A stretch of DNA of 64,000 nucleotides from an uncultured Lachnospiraceae bacterium (GCA_910583605.1 CAJTXN010000015.1:1-64000), one strand, 5' to 3'; positions 1 through 8,172 are shown, counted from the first letter of the stretch. Numbers and translations: made by a program. Notes: generated by a model from the letters alone, not told the origin.

Positions 1-19
1 GGATAACTCTGAATTATCC
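1..19 (-). terminator. Possible hairpin after the integrase gene
   Basis: GGATAA (1-6) and TTATCC (14-19) form a short inverted repeat directly downstream of the integrase stop codon on the minus strand. A T-tract, if there is one, lies outside the window, so a terminator role is only a guess. Confidence 0.25.
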
Positions 20-20
20 T

Positions 21-941
21 TCATTCCACCCTCATCCCATTCCTCGGATGCCTCTCTTCCAATATCTCCTTCTGCTTATGCATAGACACACTGGTATATA
101 TCTCCGTAGTATTTATAGAACTATGTCCCAGCATTTTCTGAATATACCTAATATCCACATCCGCCTCCAGCAACAGCGTTGCAAAGGAATGTCGAAACAT
201 ATGAGGTGTAATATGCATCTCAATCCCCGCCAGTTCCACATAATTATTTATCATAAATCGCACAGACTGTTCCGAAAGCCGATGATTCAGCCGGTTCACA
301 AACAACCACTCAGAATCAGCCAATTCCTTTTCAAAAAGTTTTTTATACTCAGCCAATGCGGAAATAACCTCCCCATTGCCAATCTGCAAAATTCGTTCCT
401 TCGCTCCCTTTCCAAAAATAAGCACCTGCCGGTTATCAATATCCAAATCCTTTTGCTTTAGGGAACACAGTTCCGAAATCCGCATTCCGGTAGCAAACAA
501 TAATTCAATGACAGCAATATCACGAATGACCGCCTTTTTGTGATGCAAAGTTGCAGGAACCTGTTTTTCCTGATAAATGGTATAGAGGAATTTCTGAATG
601 ATATTGGCAGGAATCGTTTTAGGAAGCCGAATCGGCTGGCGAAAAGATATGTCGATTTTATTAAATGGATTTGACTCAATGAATTCTTCATATTCAAGAT
701 AACGAAAAAAAGCTTTTACACTTGCAAATTTACGCTTAATTGTCTTCGGCTGGTATAAAGTATGAATATGTGTAATATAAGAAAGCAGGCAATCTTTACT
801 GACTGGCAGATATTCCGATGGAATTACAGAAATAAACTGATTTAAATCAATTTTATAGGCTTTAATGGTTTTAAAATTTAATTCTTTTTGAATGGCACAA
901 TAATTTAAATATTTTTCTGTCAACATTTTTAAAGTAATCAT
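21..941 (-). CDS. Xer-like tyrosine recombinase/integrase
   Basis: This 306-residue site-specific recombinase cuts and rejoins DNA through a covalent tyrosine intermediate. Residues 8-90 form the SAM-like core-binding domain and residues 110-290 the catalytic domain. The active-site set is complete: R154 in TGMRISELCSL, H247 and R250 in HMFRH, H273 in LGHSS and Y282 in EIYTSV. Size and architecture match XerC/XerD-type enzymes rather than large phage integrases with an extra arm-binding domain. The start ATG at 941 follows CAAAGGAGCT (947-956) at good spacing. The neighbours on the plus side (a broken phosphatase, a toxin-antitoxin pair and a remnant) look accessory, so it is more likely a mobile-element or orphan recombinase than the housekeeping dif recombinase. 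No attachment site is recognisable in the window. Confidence 0.9.
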   Translation of the reverse strand: MITLKMLTEKYLNYCAIQKELNFKTIKAYKIDLNQFISVIPSEYLPVSKDCLLSYITHIHTLYQPKTIKRKFASVKAFFRYLEYEEFIESNPFNKIDISFRQPIRLPKTIPANIIQKFLYTIYQEKQVPATLHHKKAVIRDIAVIELLFATGMRISELCSLKQKDLDIDNRQVLIFGKGAKERILQIGNGEVISALAEYKKLFEKELADSEWLFVNRLNHRLSEQSVRFMINNYVELAGIEMHITPHMFRHSFATLLLEADVDIRYIQKMLGHSSINTTEIYTSVSMHKQKEILEERHPRNGMRVE

Positions 942-1136
942 ATATAAGCTCCTTTGTCTTTTGATTTATATTAGAAGGAATTATAATGGAATATACATAA
1001 GAAAATCAACAGAAATACAAGTTCACAAAATAATGTGAATGGAACAACCGGTACGCTTATGATATAATTTAAAAATAGAGTTCAATATTTGATGCAGATT
1101 TCTTTGTAAGAAATTGTTTCTACAGGGAGGAATAGC

Positions 1137-1645
1137 ATGATTTACATTACAGGAGATTGTCATGGAAATTATTGCAAATTTAATACCAACGCATTTCCGG
1201 AACAGAAGTACATGACAAAAGATGATTATGTGATTATTTGCGGTGATTTTGGCTTTTGGGACAATTCAAAGGAACAAAACTATTGGAGAAACTGGTTAGA
1301 GAAAAAGCCGTTTACCACACTATGGGTGGATGGAAACCATGAAAATTATGATTTGCTGTCAACGATAGAGACGGATACTTGGAATGGCGGAAAAGTACAG
1401 TTTATTAAACCGTCAGATATCAATCTGATGTGTGGGCAGGTTTATGAAATAGACAAAAGAAGTCCTGCAGAATCAATCATGTATCATGGTGGAAAGAAGA
1501 AATGCCGTCGAAAAAGGAATTTAAAGAAGGAAGACGGAATCTGGAAAAACATAATTGGAATATAGATTATATTATTACCCATTGCTGTTCTTCCGGTACA
1601 CAGGAAATCCCTTGTTTTTGCCCTTGGGTAGAGGCAAGTGCATAG
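1137..1645 (+). pseudogene. Metallophosphoesterase, frameshifted and internally deleted
   Basis: The first frame (1137-1565) opens like a calcineurin-type metallophosphoesterase: MIYITGDCHGN carries the first metal ligands, CGDFGFW the second and DGNHENYD the GNHE motif. After about residue 110 the frame reads nonsense and stops at 1565. From 1487 another frame reads WWKEEMPSKKEF, then NLEKHNWNIDYIITHC, which is the expected C-terminal part with the metal-binding TH motif, and ends at the stop 1643-1645. The middle segment that normally carries a second GG-rich motif is missing at the junction, so a deletion and a frameshift are both implied. A good ribosome site (AGGGAGGAAT) precedes the ATG. 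The product would lack the final metal ligands and be inactive. Confidence 0.8.
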
Positions 1646-1665
1646 CATGGAACATAGACAGGTAC

Positions 1666-1723
1666 ATTATACCAAACAGTTTATACATATTATGGTTGAA
1701 AAAGGGGATAATTATGGTATAAT
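1666..1723 (+). promoter_or_regulatory. Promoter and candidate operator of the toxin-antitoxin pair
   Basis: TTGAAA (1696-1701) and TATAAT (1718-1723) are separated by 16 bp and lie 30 bp before the antitoxin ATG. A perfect 9-bp inverted repeat, ATTATACCA (1666-1674) and TGGTATAAT (1715-1723), brackets the -35 box and covers the -10 box, with a smaller ATTAT-GGT-ATAAT palindrome at the -10. This fits the usual repression of such operons by their own antitoxin; that role is inferred. Confidence 0.6.
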
Positions 1724-1752
1724 TTAGGCATAACAGAGAGGAGGTATATAAA

Positions 1753-2013
1753 ATGCCGCAAATTATTCCTATTAAAGATTTAAAAAATACTTCGGAGATT
1801 TCCGATATGTGCCACAAATCCGAAGAACCTATTTATATCACAAAAAATGGATATGGGGATATGGTTATTATGAGTATGGAAACTTATGAAAGCGCCATGT
1901 ATCGACTTTCCGTATATAGAGATGTTGAACTGTCTGAACAGCAGATAGAAAGCGGACAGATCAAGAATGCCAGAACATCTTTAGCAGAGATGGGGACGAA
2001 ATATGGCTTATAA
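1753..2013 (+). CDS. Phd/YefM-family antitoxin
   Basis: An 86-residue protein with the N-terminal pattern of Phd/YefM antitoxins: MPQIIPIKDLKNTSEISDMC, then YITKNGYGDMVIMSMETYE, the conserved stretch ending the DNA-binding dimer fold. The C-terminal part is the toxin-binding tail. Family members neutralise a RelE/ParE-type toxin by direct binding and repress their own promoter. The ATG follows GAGAGGAGG (1735-1743). The gene overlaps the toxin gene by 11 bp, the normal coupled layout of a type II system. A promoter with a flanking inverted repeat lies just upstream. Confidence 0.9.
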   Translation: MPQIIPIKDLKNTSEISDMCHKSEEPIYITKNGYGDMVIMSMETYESAMYRLSVYRDVELSEQQIESGQIKNARTSLAEMGTKYGL

Positions 2014-2314
2014 ACTGATTGTTACAGAACGCGCGGATGAATTACTTGATAATATTTTACAATACTTGATTTATCAGTTAAAAAATGAACAGGCAGCCGC
2101 ACATTTGTTGGATGAAATCAATAACATATATGACCGTCTGGAAGAAAATCCCCTGCAATTTCCGGTTAGCAGGGATACATATCTGGCAAATAAAGGATAC
2201 CATGAGGCTGCCTGCGGGCAGATGAATTATACAATAATATTTTGTGTTGGATCGGATGTTGTAAATATAGTCGGAATATTTCATCAGTTAGAAAAATACT
2301 GGAAGAAATTGTGA
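2003..2314 (+). CDS. RelE/ParE-family toxin
   Basis: A 103-residue protein with the RelE/ParE fold signature: MAYKLIVTERADELLDNILQ (first strand and first helix), a second amphipathic helix rich in Glu/Asn, RLEENPLQFP, and the terminal strands YTIIFCVG and VVNIVGIFH. RelE-type toxins cleave ribosome-bound mRNA, while ParE-type toxins poison gyrase. The double-helix N-terminal half and the length look more like ParE, but the target cannot be settled from sequence. It starts inside the antitoxin gene (11-bp overlap) and appears full length. Confidence 0.88.
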   Translation: MAYKLIVTERADELLDNILQYLIYQLKNEQAAAHLLDEINNIYDRLEENPLQFPVSRDTYLANKGYHEAACGQMNYTIIFCVGSDVVNIVGIFHQLEKYWKKL

Positions 2315-2439
2315 ATGAAAGGCACTACGTGTTACGAAAGTTGTAGTTTGGTACATAAATGCAGTATAAAGGAATGCCGCATTTATGGGTGGATTTTATA
2401 TGAATTACTGGAAATTATAATATCTGATATTTTCCTTAA

Positions 2440-2638
2440 AAATTATCAAATCACAATCCCATTGGCAAACATCATGCACCAGAAGGAATCGTAATAGAAA
2501 AAGTAAATGATAAATATTATTTTGAATTTTCGGAACGGAGGGAAGAAAGAACTGCTCCGTTCATTCCGTACGAAAAAATTCCAAGGATAAACATGCCTGC
2601 CGTATTTTTGTATTCGGCAGAGATATATTGCGTTTAGA
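2440..2638 (+). pseudogene. Gene remnant, unknown family
   Basis: Between the toxin gene and the chromate transporter genes (2315-2827, 513 bases) one frame is open from 2440 to the stop at 2636-2638, with no ATG or ribosome site at its left end. It reads GKHHAPEGIVIEKVNDKYYF, then EFSERREERTAPFIPYEK, which has a normal protein composition. I do not recognise it. It may be the C-terminal end of a lost gene. Nothing else except the terminator at 2716-2810 is visible in this stretch. Confidence 0.3.
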
Positions 2639-2715
2639 GACATTTAGAAAAAATATTTAAGCCAATATTTTAACTGACTATAAGCTATCAGCCGATTTGT
2701 TTTAAAAATTTAGAA

Positions 2716-2810
2716 AAAACGTTTCTTGAGATAGAGAATGAAAACAGAATATACAAATTCATACACTACAAAACATGCTGTTTTTCATCTCTGTCTCAAA
2801 CCAGCGTTTT
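2716..2810 (-). terminator. Long imperfect hairpin, terminator of the chromate transporter operon
   Basis: Two arms of about 32 bases (2716-2747 and 2778-2810) are imperfectly complementary over their full length and enclose a 30-base loop. Read on the minus strand the structure starts 18 bases after the chromate gene stop at 2828 and ends in a T-rich tract (GTTTTTTCTAAATTTT). It most likely terminates the operon. The stem is unusually long for a simple terminator, so a decayed inverted-repeat element is an alternative. Confidence 0.55.
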
Positions 2811-2827
2811 CCTCTCAGAAATTATAT

Positions 2828-3403
2828 CTATGAAAGTCCCGGAATCACCAGATATGCCAGTGTTCCCACCACTCCGGTGCCAAAGATAATAGTAATGGCG
2901 CTAGCTTTGTACTTTCTGAGAATAAATAATGCACCTACAAATAAAACAGCTTCAACGATATGAAAATCATTTATCTGCAGATTATGTTTATCCGCCTGAA
3001 ACAGCGCCAGTAACAGAATAGAGAGACCGGCGGAGGCAATTAAAGCCACAACCGCAGGCCGCAGGGAAGCAAGAATAGTCTGAACGGCTCCCAGTTTTCT
3101 GTATTTATAGTAAAAGTATGCCAATAAACTGCAGATTACAAAAGCGGGAAGGATACAGCCGAATGTACACAGAATCACACCAGGAATACCGGCAAGCCGC
3201 ATACCTACAAAAGTGGCGGAATTAATGGAAATCGGTCCGGGAGTCATTTCGGCAATGGTGATTAAATCCGTAAATTCCTCCAAAGTCATAAGACCATGGA
3301 TATCAACAATCTGATTTTGTATCAGGGGAATGGCAGCATAGCCGCCGCCCACCGAGAACAGTCCGACCTGTATGAAACTAAAAAATAATTGTAGTAACAG
3401 CAT
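2828..3403 (-). CDS. Chromate-type transporter, second subunit
   Basis: A 191-residue membrane protein of the CHR (chromate ion transporter) family. The N-terminal FSVGGGYAAIPLIQ and the MTPGPISINSATFVG stretch are hallmarks of the CHR domain, followed by about five hydrophobic segments. It has a single CHR domain (short-chain type) and is paired with a second, homologous single-domain gene upstream with a 30-bp gap, the arrangement expected when the transporter works as a heterodimer of oppositely oriented halves. Well-studied relatives export chromate. In anaerobic gut bacteria the true substrate is uncertain. Confidence 0.85.
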   Translation of the reverse strand: MLLLQLFFSFIQVGLFSVGGGYAAIPLIQNQIVDIHGLMTLEEFTDLITIAEMTPGPISINSATFVGMRLAGIPGVILCTFGCILPAFVICSLLAYFYYKYRKLGAVQTILASLRPAVVALIASAGLSILLLALFQADKHNLQINDFHIVEAVLFVGALFILRKYKASAITIIFGTGVVGTLAYLVIPGLS

Positions 3404-3433
3404 ATTTAAAACCTTCTTTTCTCTTAATTTTTT

Positions 3434-4045
3434 TTAATCCATATTTTTTTCTCTGATTTTTATGGTATCAATTACCGCATCCATGATTCCGATAAACAGG
3501 CAGGCAAAGATAATTATCATTGCGCTCAGGTCAAAGAACCATACGGCGGCAAATGCTGCAATCATCAGACCGATGTATAATATTCTTTTTGTTTTGCATA
3601 CGTTTTTTGCCAGATTCAATACAACATCAAAGATTACGGCGGCAACACCGGCACGCATTACCTGTAAAGCGATAGCGATAATGCGGTTGGAGCGGAACTG
3701 GTTATAAAATACGGATATAACAGAAATAATTATCATCGGAGGAAGTGCGGTTCCAAGTACGGCTACCAGAGAGCCGGTTATGCCATACATCCGGTAACCG
3801 ATTATGACAGAGGCATTGATCGGAATCGGTCCGGGAGAAGACTGGGCAATGGCTGTGATATCCAGCATTTCTTCCTCACTGAACCAGCCCAGTTCATCTG
3901 AGAATTTTCGTTTCATCAGGGAAGCGATAACAAATCCTCCGCCAAAAGTAAAAGCGCTCAGGGTAAAGGTTGCCGTAAATAATTGCCATAAGATATGCAA
4001 AATATTTTGTTTTTTTTCGGTTTGTTTGTTTTCTGATTGATTCAT
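3434..4045 (-). CDS. Chromate-type transporter, first subunit
   Basis: A 203-residue CHR-family membrane protein. After a polar N-terminus (MNQSENKQTEKKQN) come FTFGGGFVIASLMKRKF and AQSSPGPIPINASVIIGYRM, the paired motifs of the CHR domain, then four to five membrane segments. It is the promoter-proximal gene of the two-gene operon and is transcribed away from the LysR regulator at 4258, with a shared 212-bp intergenic region. The divergent regulator suggests substrate-responsive control, as in many LysR-linked transporter operons (inference). Confidence 0.85.
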   Translation of the reverse strand: MNQSENKQTEKKQNILHILWQLFTATFTLSAFTFGGGFVIASLMKRKFSDELGWFSEEEMLDITAIAQSSPGPIPINASVIIGYRMYGITGSLVAVLGTALPPMIIISVISVFYNQFRSNRIIAIALQVMRAGVAAVIFDVVLNLAKNVCKTKRILYIGLMIAAFAAVWFFDLSAMIIIFACLFIGIMDAVIDTIKIREKNMD

Positions 4046-4257
4046 ATCATATATTCCTCGTATAATATTAATAGTAGTAGTGTTTAAAGTCCCTCTCCAA
4101 GGACGTTATTTGTAGTTTCTGCATTGCTATGATAATCGATTTTTATGAATAAGTAAAATATATATAATTTATATTTAATATTGGGAAATACCTATACAAA
4201 CCTCAAAAAGATGATAAAATGTAATTAACAACCGACAGGCAATGTGTGGAGGAATCT

Positions 4258-5115
4258 ATGACGATACGACATTTGGAAATTTTTTTGAGAGTGGCAGAAA
4301 GTGAAAGCATGAGTACCGCCGCAAAAGAGCTGTTTATATCCCAGCCTACGGTCAGCGGCAGCATTGCAGAACTGGAAAAGGAATATAACGTCAGATTATT
4401 TGAGCGGTTAAATAAACGGCTGTATATTACCGAAGCAGGGGAAAAGTTAAGAATTTATGCAAGAAAAATGCTGAATCTTCAAAATGAAATTCAGCGTCAG
4501 ATGAGTTCGGCAGAGGATACAACACCGGTCAGAATCGGGGCAACGGTTACGATCGGGACCAGTTTACTGCCGGAGTATATCAGCCGGATAAAGGAAACCA
4601 ATATACTGGTTCGGATTGACAATACACAAAATATCAGGCAGGGTATCTTAAATAATACATTGGATATGGGTCTGGTGGAAGGCAGAATCACGGATGAAGA
4701 TGTGAAAGCCATACCATTTATGAAGGATGAACTGATGATGATTTGCAGAAAAGATTATAAACATGCCGGGAAGAAAACCATCGGACTTTCGGAAATTTGC
4801 GGGGAACCCATGATACTCCGGGAGGAAAACAGCGGAACCCGAATGGTTATTGATGAGGCGTACGAGCAGGCAGGTATTAAATTAAATGTATTATGGAATT
4901 GCAATAATACACAGACAATTCTGAATGCAGTGGAAGCCGGTATAGGGATTTCCATATTATCACCCAAACTGTTAAAAGGGTATACGGAGCTGACAGCAGT
5001 ACCAATCAAGGATTCATGTATTGAAAGAGACTTTCAGTTAGTGCTGCATAAAGATAAGTATATTGGCAGAAAAATGCATAAAATAATAAATTTAATAACA
5101 AATGAAACAATATGA
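4258..5115 (+). CDS. LysR-family transcriptional regulator
   Basis: A 285-residue regulator. Residues 1-60 are the winged helix-turn-helix (MTIRHLEIFLRVAESESMST, then SQPTVSGSIAELEKEYNVRL), and residues 88-285 the periplasmic-binding-like effector domain. The ATG at 4258 is preceded by TGGAGGAAT and preferred to an in-frame GTG at 4246 that lies within the ribosome site. It is divergent from the chromate-type transporter genes, the standard geometry for a LysR activator and its target. The intergenic region (4046-4257) should hold its T-N11-A operators, but AT-richness makes individual sites impossible to assign by eye. Confidence 0.9.
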   Translation: MTIRHLEIFLRVAESESMSTAAKELFISQPTVSGSIAELEKEYNVRLFERLNKRLYITEAGEKLRIYARKMLNLQNEIQRQMSSAEDTTPVRIGATVTIGTSLLPEYISRIKETNILVRIDNTQNIRQGILNNTLDMGLVEGRITDEDVKAIPFMKDELMMICRKDYKHAGKKTIGLSEICGEPMILREENSGTRMVIDEAYEQAGIKLNVLWNCNNTQTILNAVEAGIGISILSPKLLKGYTELTAVPIKDSCIERDFQLVLHKDKYIGRKMHKIINLITNETI

Positions 5116-5160
5116 GATTTATACAATGAAATATAATATAGAAAGGCATTTAAAATAAGA

Positions 5161-5328
5161 TTGACATTGGACGAAATCCGAAAAGAAGTGGTGGCTTCTG
5201 TGGAAGACGGAGATACCAAAACAGCCATTGAACTGCCTGGAGAGGCAAGGTACAGAATGGAACGGGCCGTTGACCCGCAGTTAATGGGGCGCTGGGTGCT
5301 GCGGAATATGCCAGACAGAAAGGAATGA
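5161..5328 (+). CDS. Short ORF or C-terminal gene fragment, unknown
   Basis: An open frame reads LTLDEIRKEVVASVEDGD, then TAIELPGEARYRMERAVDPQ and ends at TGA 5326-5328. The composition is that of a real, folded protein, but there is no ATG. The only possible starts are TTG at 5161 or 5167 with a poorly placed GAAAGG. It may be the 3' end of a gene whose 5' part was lost when the LysR gene came to lie next to it. It ends 4 bases before the next small ORF, suggesting they were once co-transcribed. Function unknown. Confidence 0.4.
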   Translation: MTLDEIRKEVVASVEDGDTKTAIELPGEARYRMERAVDPQLMGRWVLRNMPDRKE

Positions 5329-5332
5329 GACA

Positions 5333-5497
5333 ATGATTCTGTTAAAAATTGCGTTAATTATGTTCATTGTTATTGTAATACTATTCCTGTTAAGTTTGCT
5401 CATTTATTTCAGGAATCTGGATATGAAGCTGGCGGCAAAGATGATTCCGCTGATGAATAAGATTTATGATAAAAGGAAGAGAAATAAGAGAATATAA
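5333..5497 (+). CDS. Small single-span membrane protein
   Basis: A 54-residue ORF, ATG 5333 to TAA 5495-5497. Residues 3-26 are one strongly hydrophobic helix (ALIMFIVIVILFLLSLLIYF), followed by a basic cytoplasmic tail ending KIYDKRKRNKRI, which predicts an N-out/C-in topology. AGGAATGAGACA provides a ribosome site that overlaps the stop of the preceding ORF. It lies 11 bases before the next gene, in the same direction, so probably the same transcript. I do not recognise the family. Confidence 0.55.
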   Translation: MILLKIALIMFIVIVILFLLSLLIYFRNLDMKLAAKMIPLMNKIYDKRKRNKRI

Positions 5498-5508
5498 CAG
5501 GCTTTTCG

Positions 5509-6252
5509 ATGAGAGGCATGAATACTGATATGAAAATATATGATAATGTAATACGCTCCGTTTATGAACTGCTGAACCAAAATACGGACCGGAAAAAACG
5601 ATTGTATGGTAAAACAGGGCAGAAAGATGAAAGGTGTTCTGGTCTGGAACCTGTATATGCCAAAAATGAATGTCAGGATGAAATCTGGCAGGATGCAGGA
5701 GAATATAATATGATACTTCCCTCAGAGATGGCATATGAACTGGGCGGCGGTACCCATAAGGCAGTAAGCGGACTGGCATTTACCTCCGACAGGGAATTGG
5801 TGGGGGAAGATGAAATTCTTCTCTTCGGACCAGATCTTCCGGAAATCCGGGAGAATATTGATTATGCAAGGCTTACGATGATACGTCTGAGGGAGGATTT
5901 TCTCGGAGAGAAGGATTCTGAAGATAAAGCCTATCAGACATTGCGGAAAATAGATTATATCCGCTATCATCGGAATCCGCAGGGATATATGATGCGAATA
6001 TCCTCTGCAGAGGAGAGGGAACCGGTGCGTGTCGGCAGGGAAGCGCTGACACAGGGAATGAATTTTGAAAAAGTCGGAAGATTGTTTCTTCAGGAGTATC
6101 ACAGAAATCCGGAAGTATTGGGGGTAAAGCTGATATTTATTACCAGCAGTTTTGAGATGAATTGTTCCGTCTGCGGACTGCGGGAAATCTGTGATGAAGC
6201 AGAGGAATTAAAAGAGCTGCATTTTCGAAGAAAAGATAGAAACGGAGAATGA
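5509..6252 (+). CDS. Conserved hypothetical protein with C-terminal cysteines
   Basis: A 247-residue soluble protein with no recognised domain. Visible features are a variable N-terminal third, then ILPSEMAYELGGGTHKAVSG, DEILLFGPDLPEIREN, RYHRNPQGYMMRIS, REPVRVGREALTQGMNFEKV and VKLIFITSSF, which look like conserved blocks of an alpha/beta protein, and a short Cys cluster CSVCGLREIC near residue 220 that could bind a metal. Starts at 5509, 5518 or 5530 are possible; the ribosome site GAGAGG (5511-5516) fits 5530 best. It is followed after 4 bp by sfsA and is probably co-transcribed with it. No function is assigned. Confidence 0.75.
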   Translation: MRGMNTDMKIYDNVIRSVYELLNQNTDRKKRLYGKTGQKDERCSGLEPVYAKNECQDEIWQDAGEYNMILPSEMAYELGGGTHKAVSGLAFTSDRELVGEDEILLFGPDLPEIRENIDYARLTMIRLREDFLGEKDSEDKAYQTLRKIDYIRYHRNPQGYMMRISSAEEREPVRVGREALTQGMNFEKVGRLFLQEYHRNPEVLGVKLIFITSSFEMNCSVCGLREICDEAEELKELHFRRKDRNGE

Positions 6253-6256
6253 TGAA

Positions 6257-6952
6257 ATGCAATACGGAACCATTGTCAGAGGTACGTTTATAGAGCGGCC
6301 CAACCGGTTTGTTGCACATGTGTTGATAAATGATGTGCCGGAAACCGTTCATGTGAAAAATACAGGAAGGTGCAGGGAATTACTGCTGCCCGGAGCCCGG
6401 GTGATACTGGAGCGTTCGGATAATCCGGCAAGGAAAACAAAGTATGATTTAATATCCGTCTATAAAGAGGGGCTGGGACTGGTGAATATAGACAGTCAGG
6501 CTCCCAATAAGGTGGCGGCGGAATGGCTGAAGCGGCAGCCGGATATTAGTTTTATAAAACCGGAATATACTTATGGAACTTCCAGACTGGACTTTTATTT
6601 TGAACGGAAATGCAATGATATGGTAAAATGTCTGGCAGAAGTAAAAGGCGTTACTTTGGAACGAAACGGAATCGGTTATTTTCCGGATGCACCCACAGAG
6701 CGCGGGGTGAAGCATTTAAAGGAACTGACCGGGGCTGTTTCCCGGGGATTTCAATGTTATCTGATCTTTGTGATACAAATGGAAGGAATTGACTTGGTAT
6801 ATCCCAACACGGAAACACATCCGGAATTCGGACAGGCGCTGGAGCAGGCGGCAGCAGCCGGAGTGCAGGTGATATATCTGGGTTGTCGGGTCCGGGAACG
6901 GGAACTTTGGGTGGAACGGGTAAAGACAGGATATCGTATGCGGGAGGATTAG
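6257..6952 (+). CDS. sfsA: SfsA, sugar fermentation stimulation protein homolog
   Basis: A 231-residue SfsA family protein. Recognisable blocks: FIERPNRFVAHVLIND at the N-terminal OB-fold, HVKNTGRCRELLLPGARVIL, YTYGTSRLDFYFE, CLAEVKGVTLE (the nuclease-like core with Asp/Glu/Lys residues) and the FPDAPTERGVKHLKEL helix. The family binds nucleic acid and was named for maltose metabolism effects in E. coli; its biochemical role is not settled. Length and domains are normal. It follows the unknown gene at 5509 by 4 bp and converges on the DUF4317 gene with an 83-bp gap. Confidence 0.93.
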   Translation: MQYGTIVRGTFIERPNRFVAHVLINDVPETVHVKNTGRCRELLLPGARVILERSDNPARKTKYDLISVYKEGLGLVNIDSQAPNKVAAEWLKRQPDISFIKPEYTYGTSRLDFYFERKCNDMVKCLAEVKGVTLERNGIGYFPDAPTERGVKHLKELTGAVSRGFQCYLIFVIQMEGIDLVYPNTETHPEFGQALEQAAAAGVQVIYLGCRVRERELWVERVKTGYRMRED

Positions 6953-7035
6953 AAAATATTTTTAATGGTTTAATTTGCTCTGTGTACATTCTTGTCATAT
7001 CATCTTCCCCGTCGCCCTGCCTCAGTTTCAGACCA

Positions 7036-8172
7036 TTAAGACTGTTCCCGAATCGTACGCACATTTACTCCGTTTACTTCGATATGGTCATCCACGGCAA
7101 TAACCAGACATTGTCTGCCGTCTATTATTCTGGTCTGTACCAGGTCCGTCCGGTCAGGATTAACCTTGATGATCACATCCGGTGTCTGAATATTAAATTT
7201 TTTGATTTCTGCAATGTTGGAAGCCAGCATGGAAGTATTTACACCGGCGGTGGAATCGTATGTTTTTTCAAAAGATTCCATCTGTTCATTCGGTACGCCG
7301 CTTTCTTCCAAAATATGGCGGATTTCGTTTTTGGTGATTACCAGCGGTTCTGGCTCGTCCTTGTTTTCCTCGATCATTTCATTTAAAGTTTCGTGTATGT
7401 TTTTAACGACTTCATAGTGACATTCATCGCCAAGGGTCTCCGTAATAATAGTATGAAAAGTTTCCTTCTGGTTATCTGCACTCATGGGTTCCGAAGCGCC
7501 GAATACATTTTCTATCAGGCCGGGCTGTAATTCTTCCGGATTTTTGGAATAATACAAAAGACTGTGAATATCTGCCGCCCGGTCATTAAATGCCGGAAAT
7601 AAAAAGGCTTTGGCAGGCGGAGCAACCAGCCAGTCTCTGGTACGCTCGCCGATTCTTCCGTCATCGGCATGATAGCTGAGACCGGATTTGTCCAGATTCA
7701 CCGGACATATACTGCAGAGCATATAGTCATATACCTCGTCGGATGCATCAAACATTTCATCACCGGCAGTGGATTTACCCGGAACATCATATACTGCATG
7801 AATTAAAGTTACATAATAATTGGAAGGATATTCATAGTTTTCAATGATTTTATTATAAAATTCATCCAGCAGAACATCGTCTTCCAACTTGCTGTTTCGG
7901 AGCTTCAGAAGAAATTCCTGGGTTCCGCCCTCCATTTCCTGTTCCAAAGGAAATTCCAGATTGAGAAGATTTTTTCCCAAAGTACCTGACATACTGTGTT
8001 TAAAAATTTCAAAATATTTAAAGGCCTCTTCCTCTGAAAGGGAATGAAAGGCTTCTTTCGTTTTACATTTAATTTCTTTTTCACCGTCTATGTAACAGCC
8101 GCAGATTCTTGTGATTACCGAACTTTCGGGAGTAAACAGCTTACGTATTTCTGATATTTCTTTTTTATTCAT
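7036..8172 (-). CDS. DUF4317 domain protein
   Basis: A 378-residue cytoplasmic protein matching the DUF4317 family, common in Lachnospiraceae and relatives. It opens MNKKEISEIRKLFTPESSVI, followed by RICGCYIDGEKE, SGTLGKNLLNLEFPLE, YYVTLIHAVYDVPGKS and MLCSICPVNLDKSGLSYHAD, which are the conserved blocks I associate with the family. There is no signal peptide or membrane span. Biochemical role unknown. The ATG at 8172 is preceded on the minus strand by AAAGGACAT. It is transcribed alone, divergent from the MraY-like gene, with a 225-bp intergenic region holding an AATTGA-TTT-TCAATT palindrome (8284-8298) of unknown meaning. Confidence 0.88.
   Translation of the reverse strand: MNKKEISEIRKLFTPESSVITRICGCYIDGEKEIKCKTKEAFHSLSEEEAFKYFEIFKHSMSGTLGKNLLNLEFPLEQEMEGGTQEFLLKLRNSKLEDDVLLDEFYNKIIENYEYPSNYYVTLIHAVYDVPGKSTAGDEMFDASDEVYDYMLCSICPVNLDKSGLSYHADDGRIGERTRDWLVAPPAKAFLFPAFNDRAADIHSLLYYSKNPEELQPGLIENVFGASEPMSADNQKETFHTIITETLGDECHYEVVKNIHETLNEMIEENKDEPEPLVITKNEIRHILEESGVPNEQMESFEKTYDSTAGVNTSMLASNIAEIKKFNIQTPDVIIKVNPDRTDLVQTRIIDGRQCLVIAVDDHIEVNGVNVRTIREQS

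Noticed and set aside
6963..7039. Inverted repeat TTAATGGT / ACCATTAA between sfsA and the DUF4317 gene as a terminator
   Set aside because: The arms are 61 bases apart, only 8 bp long and the right arm runs into the coding sequence, so it is probably chance.
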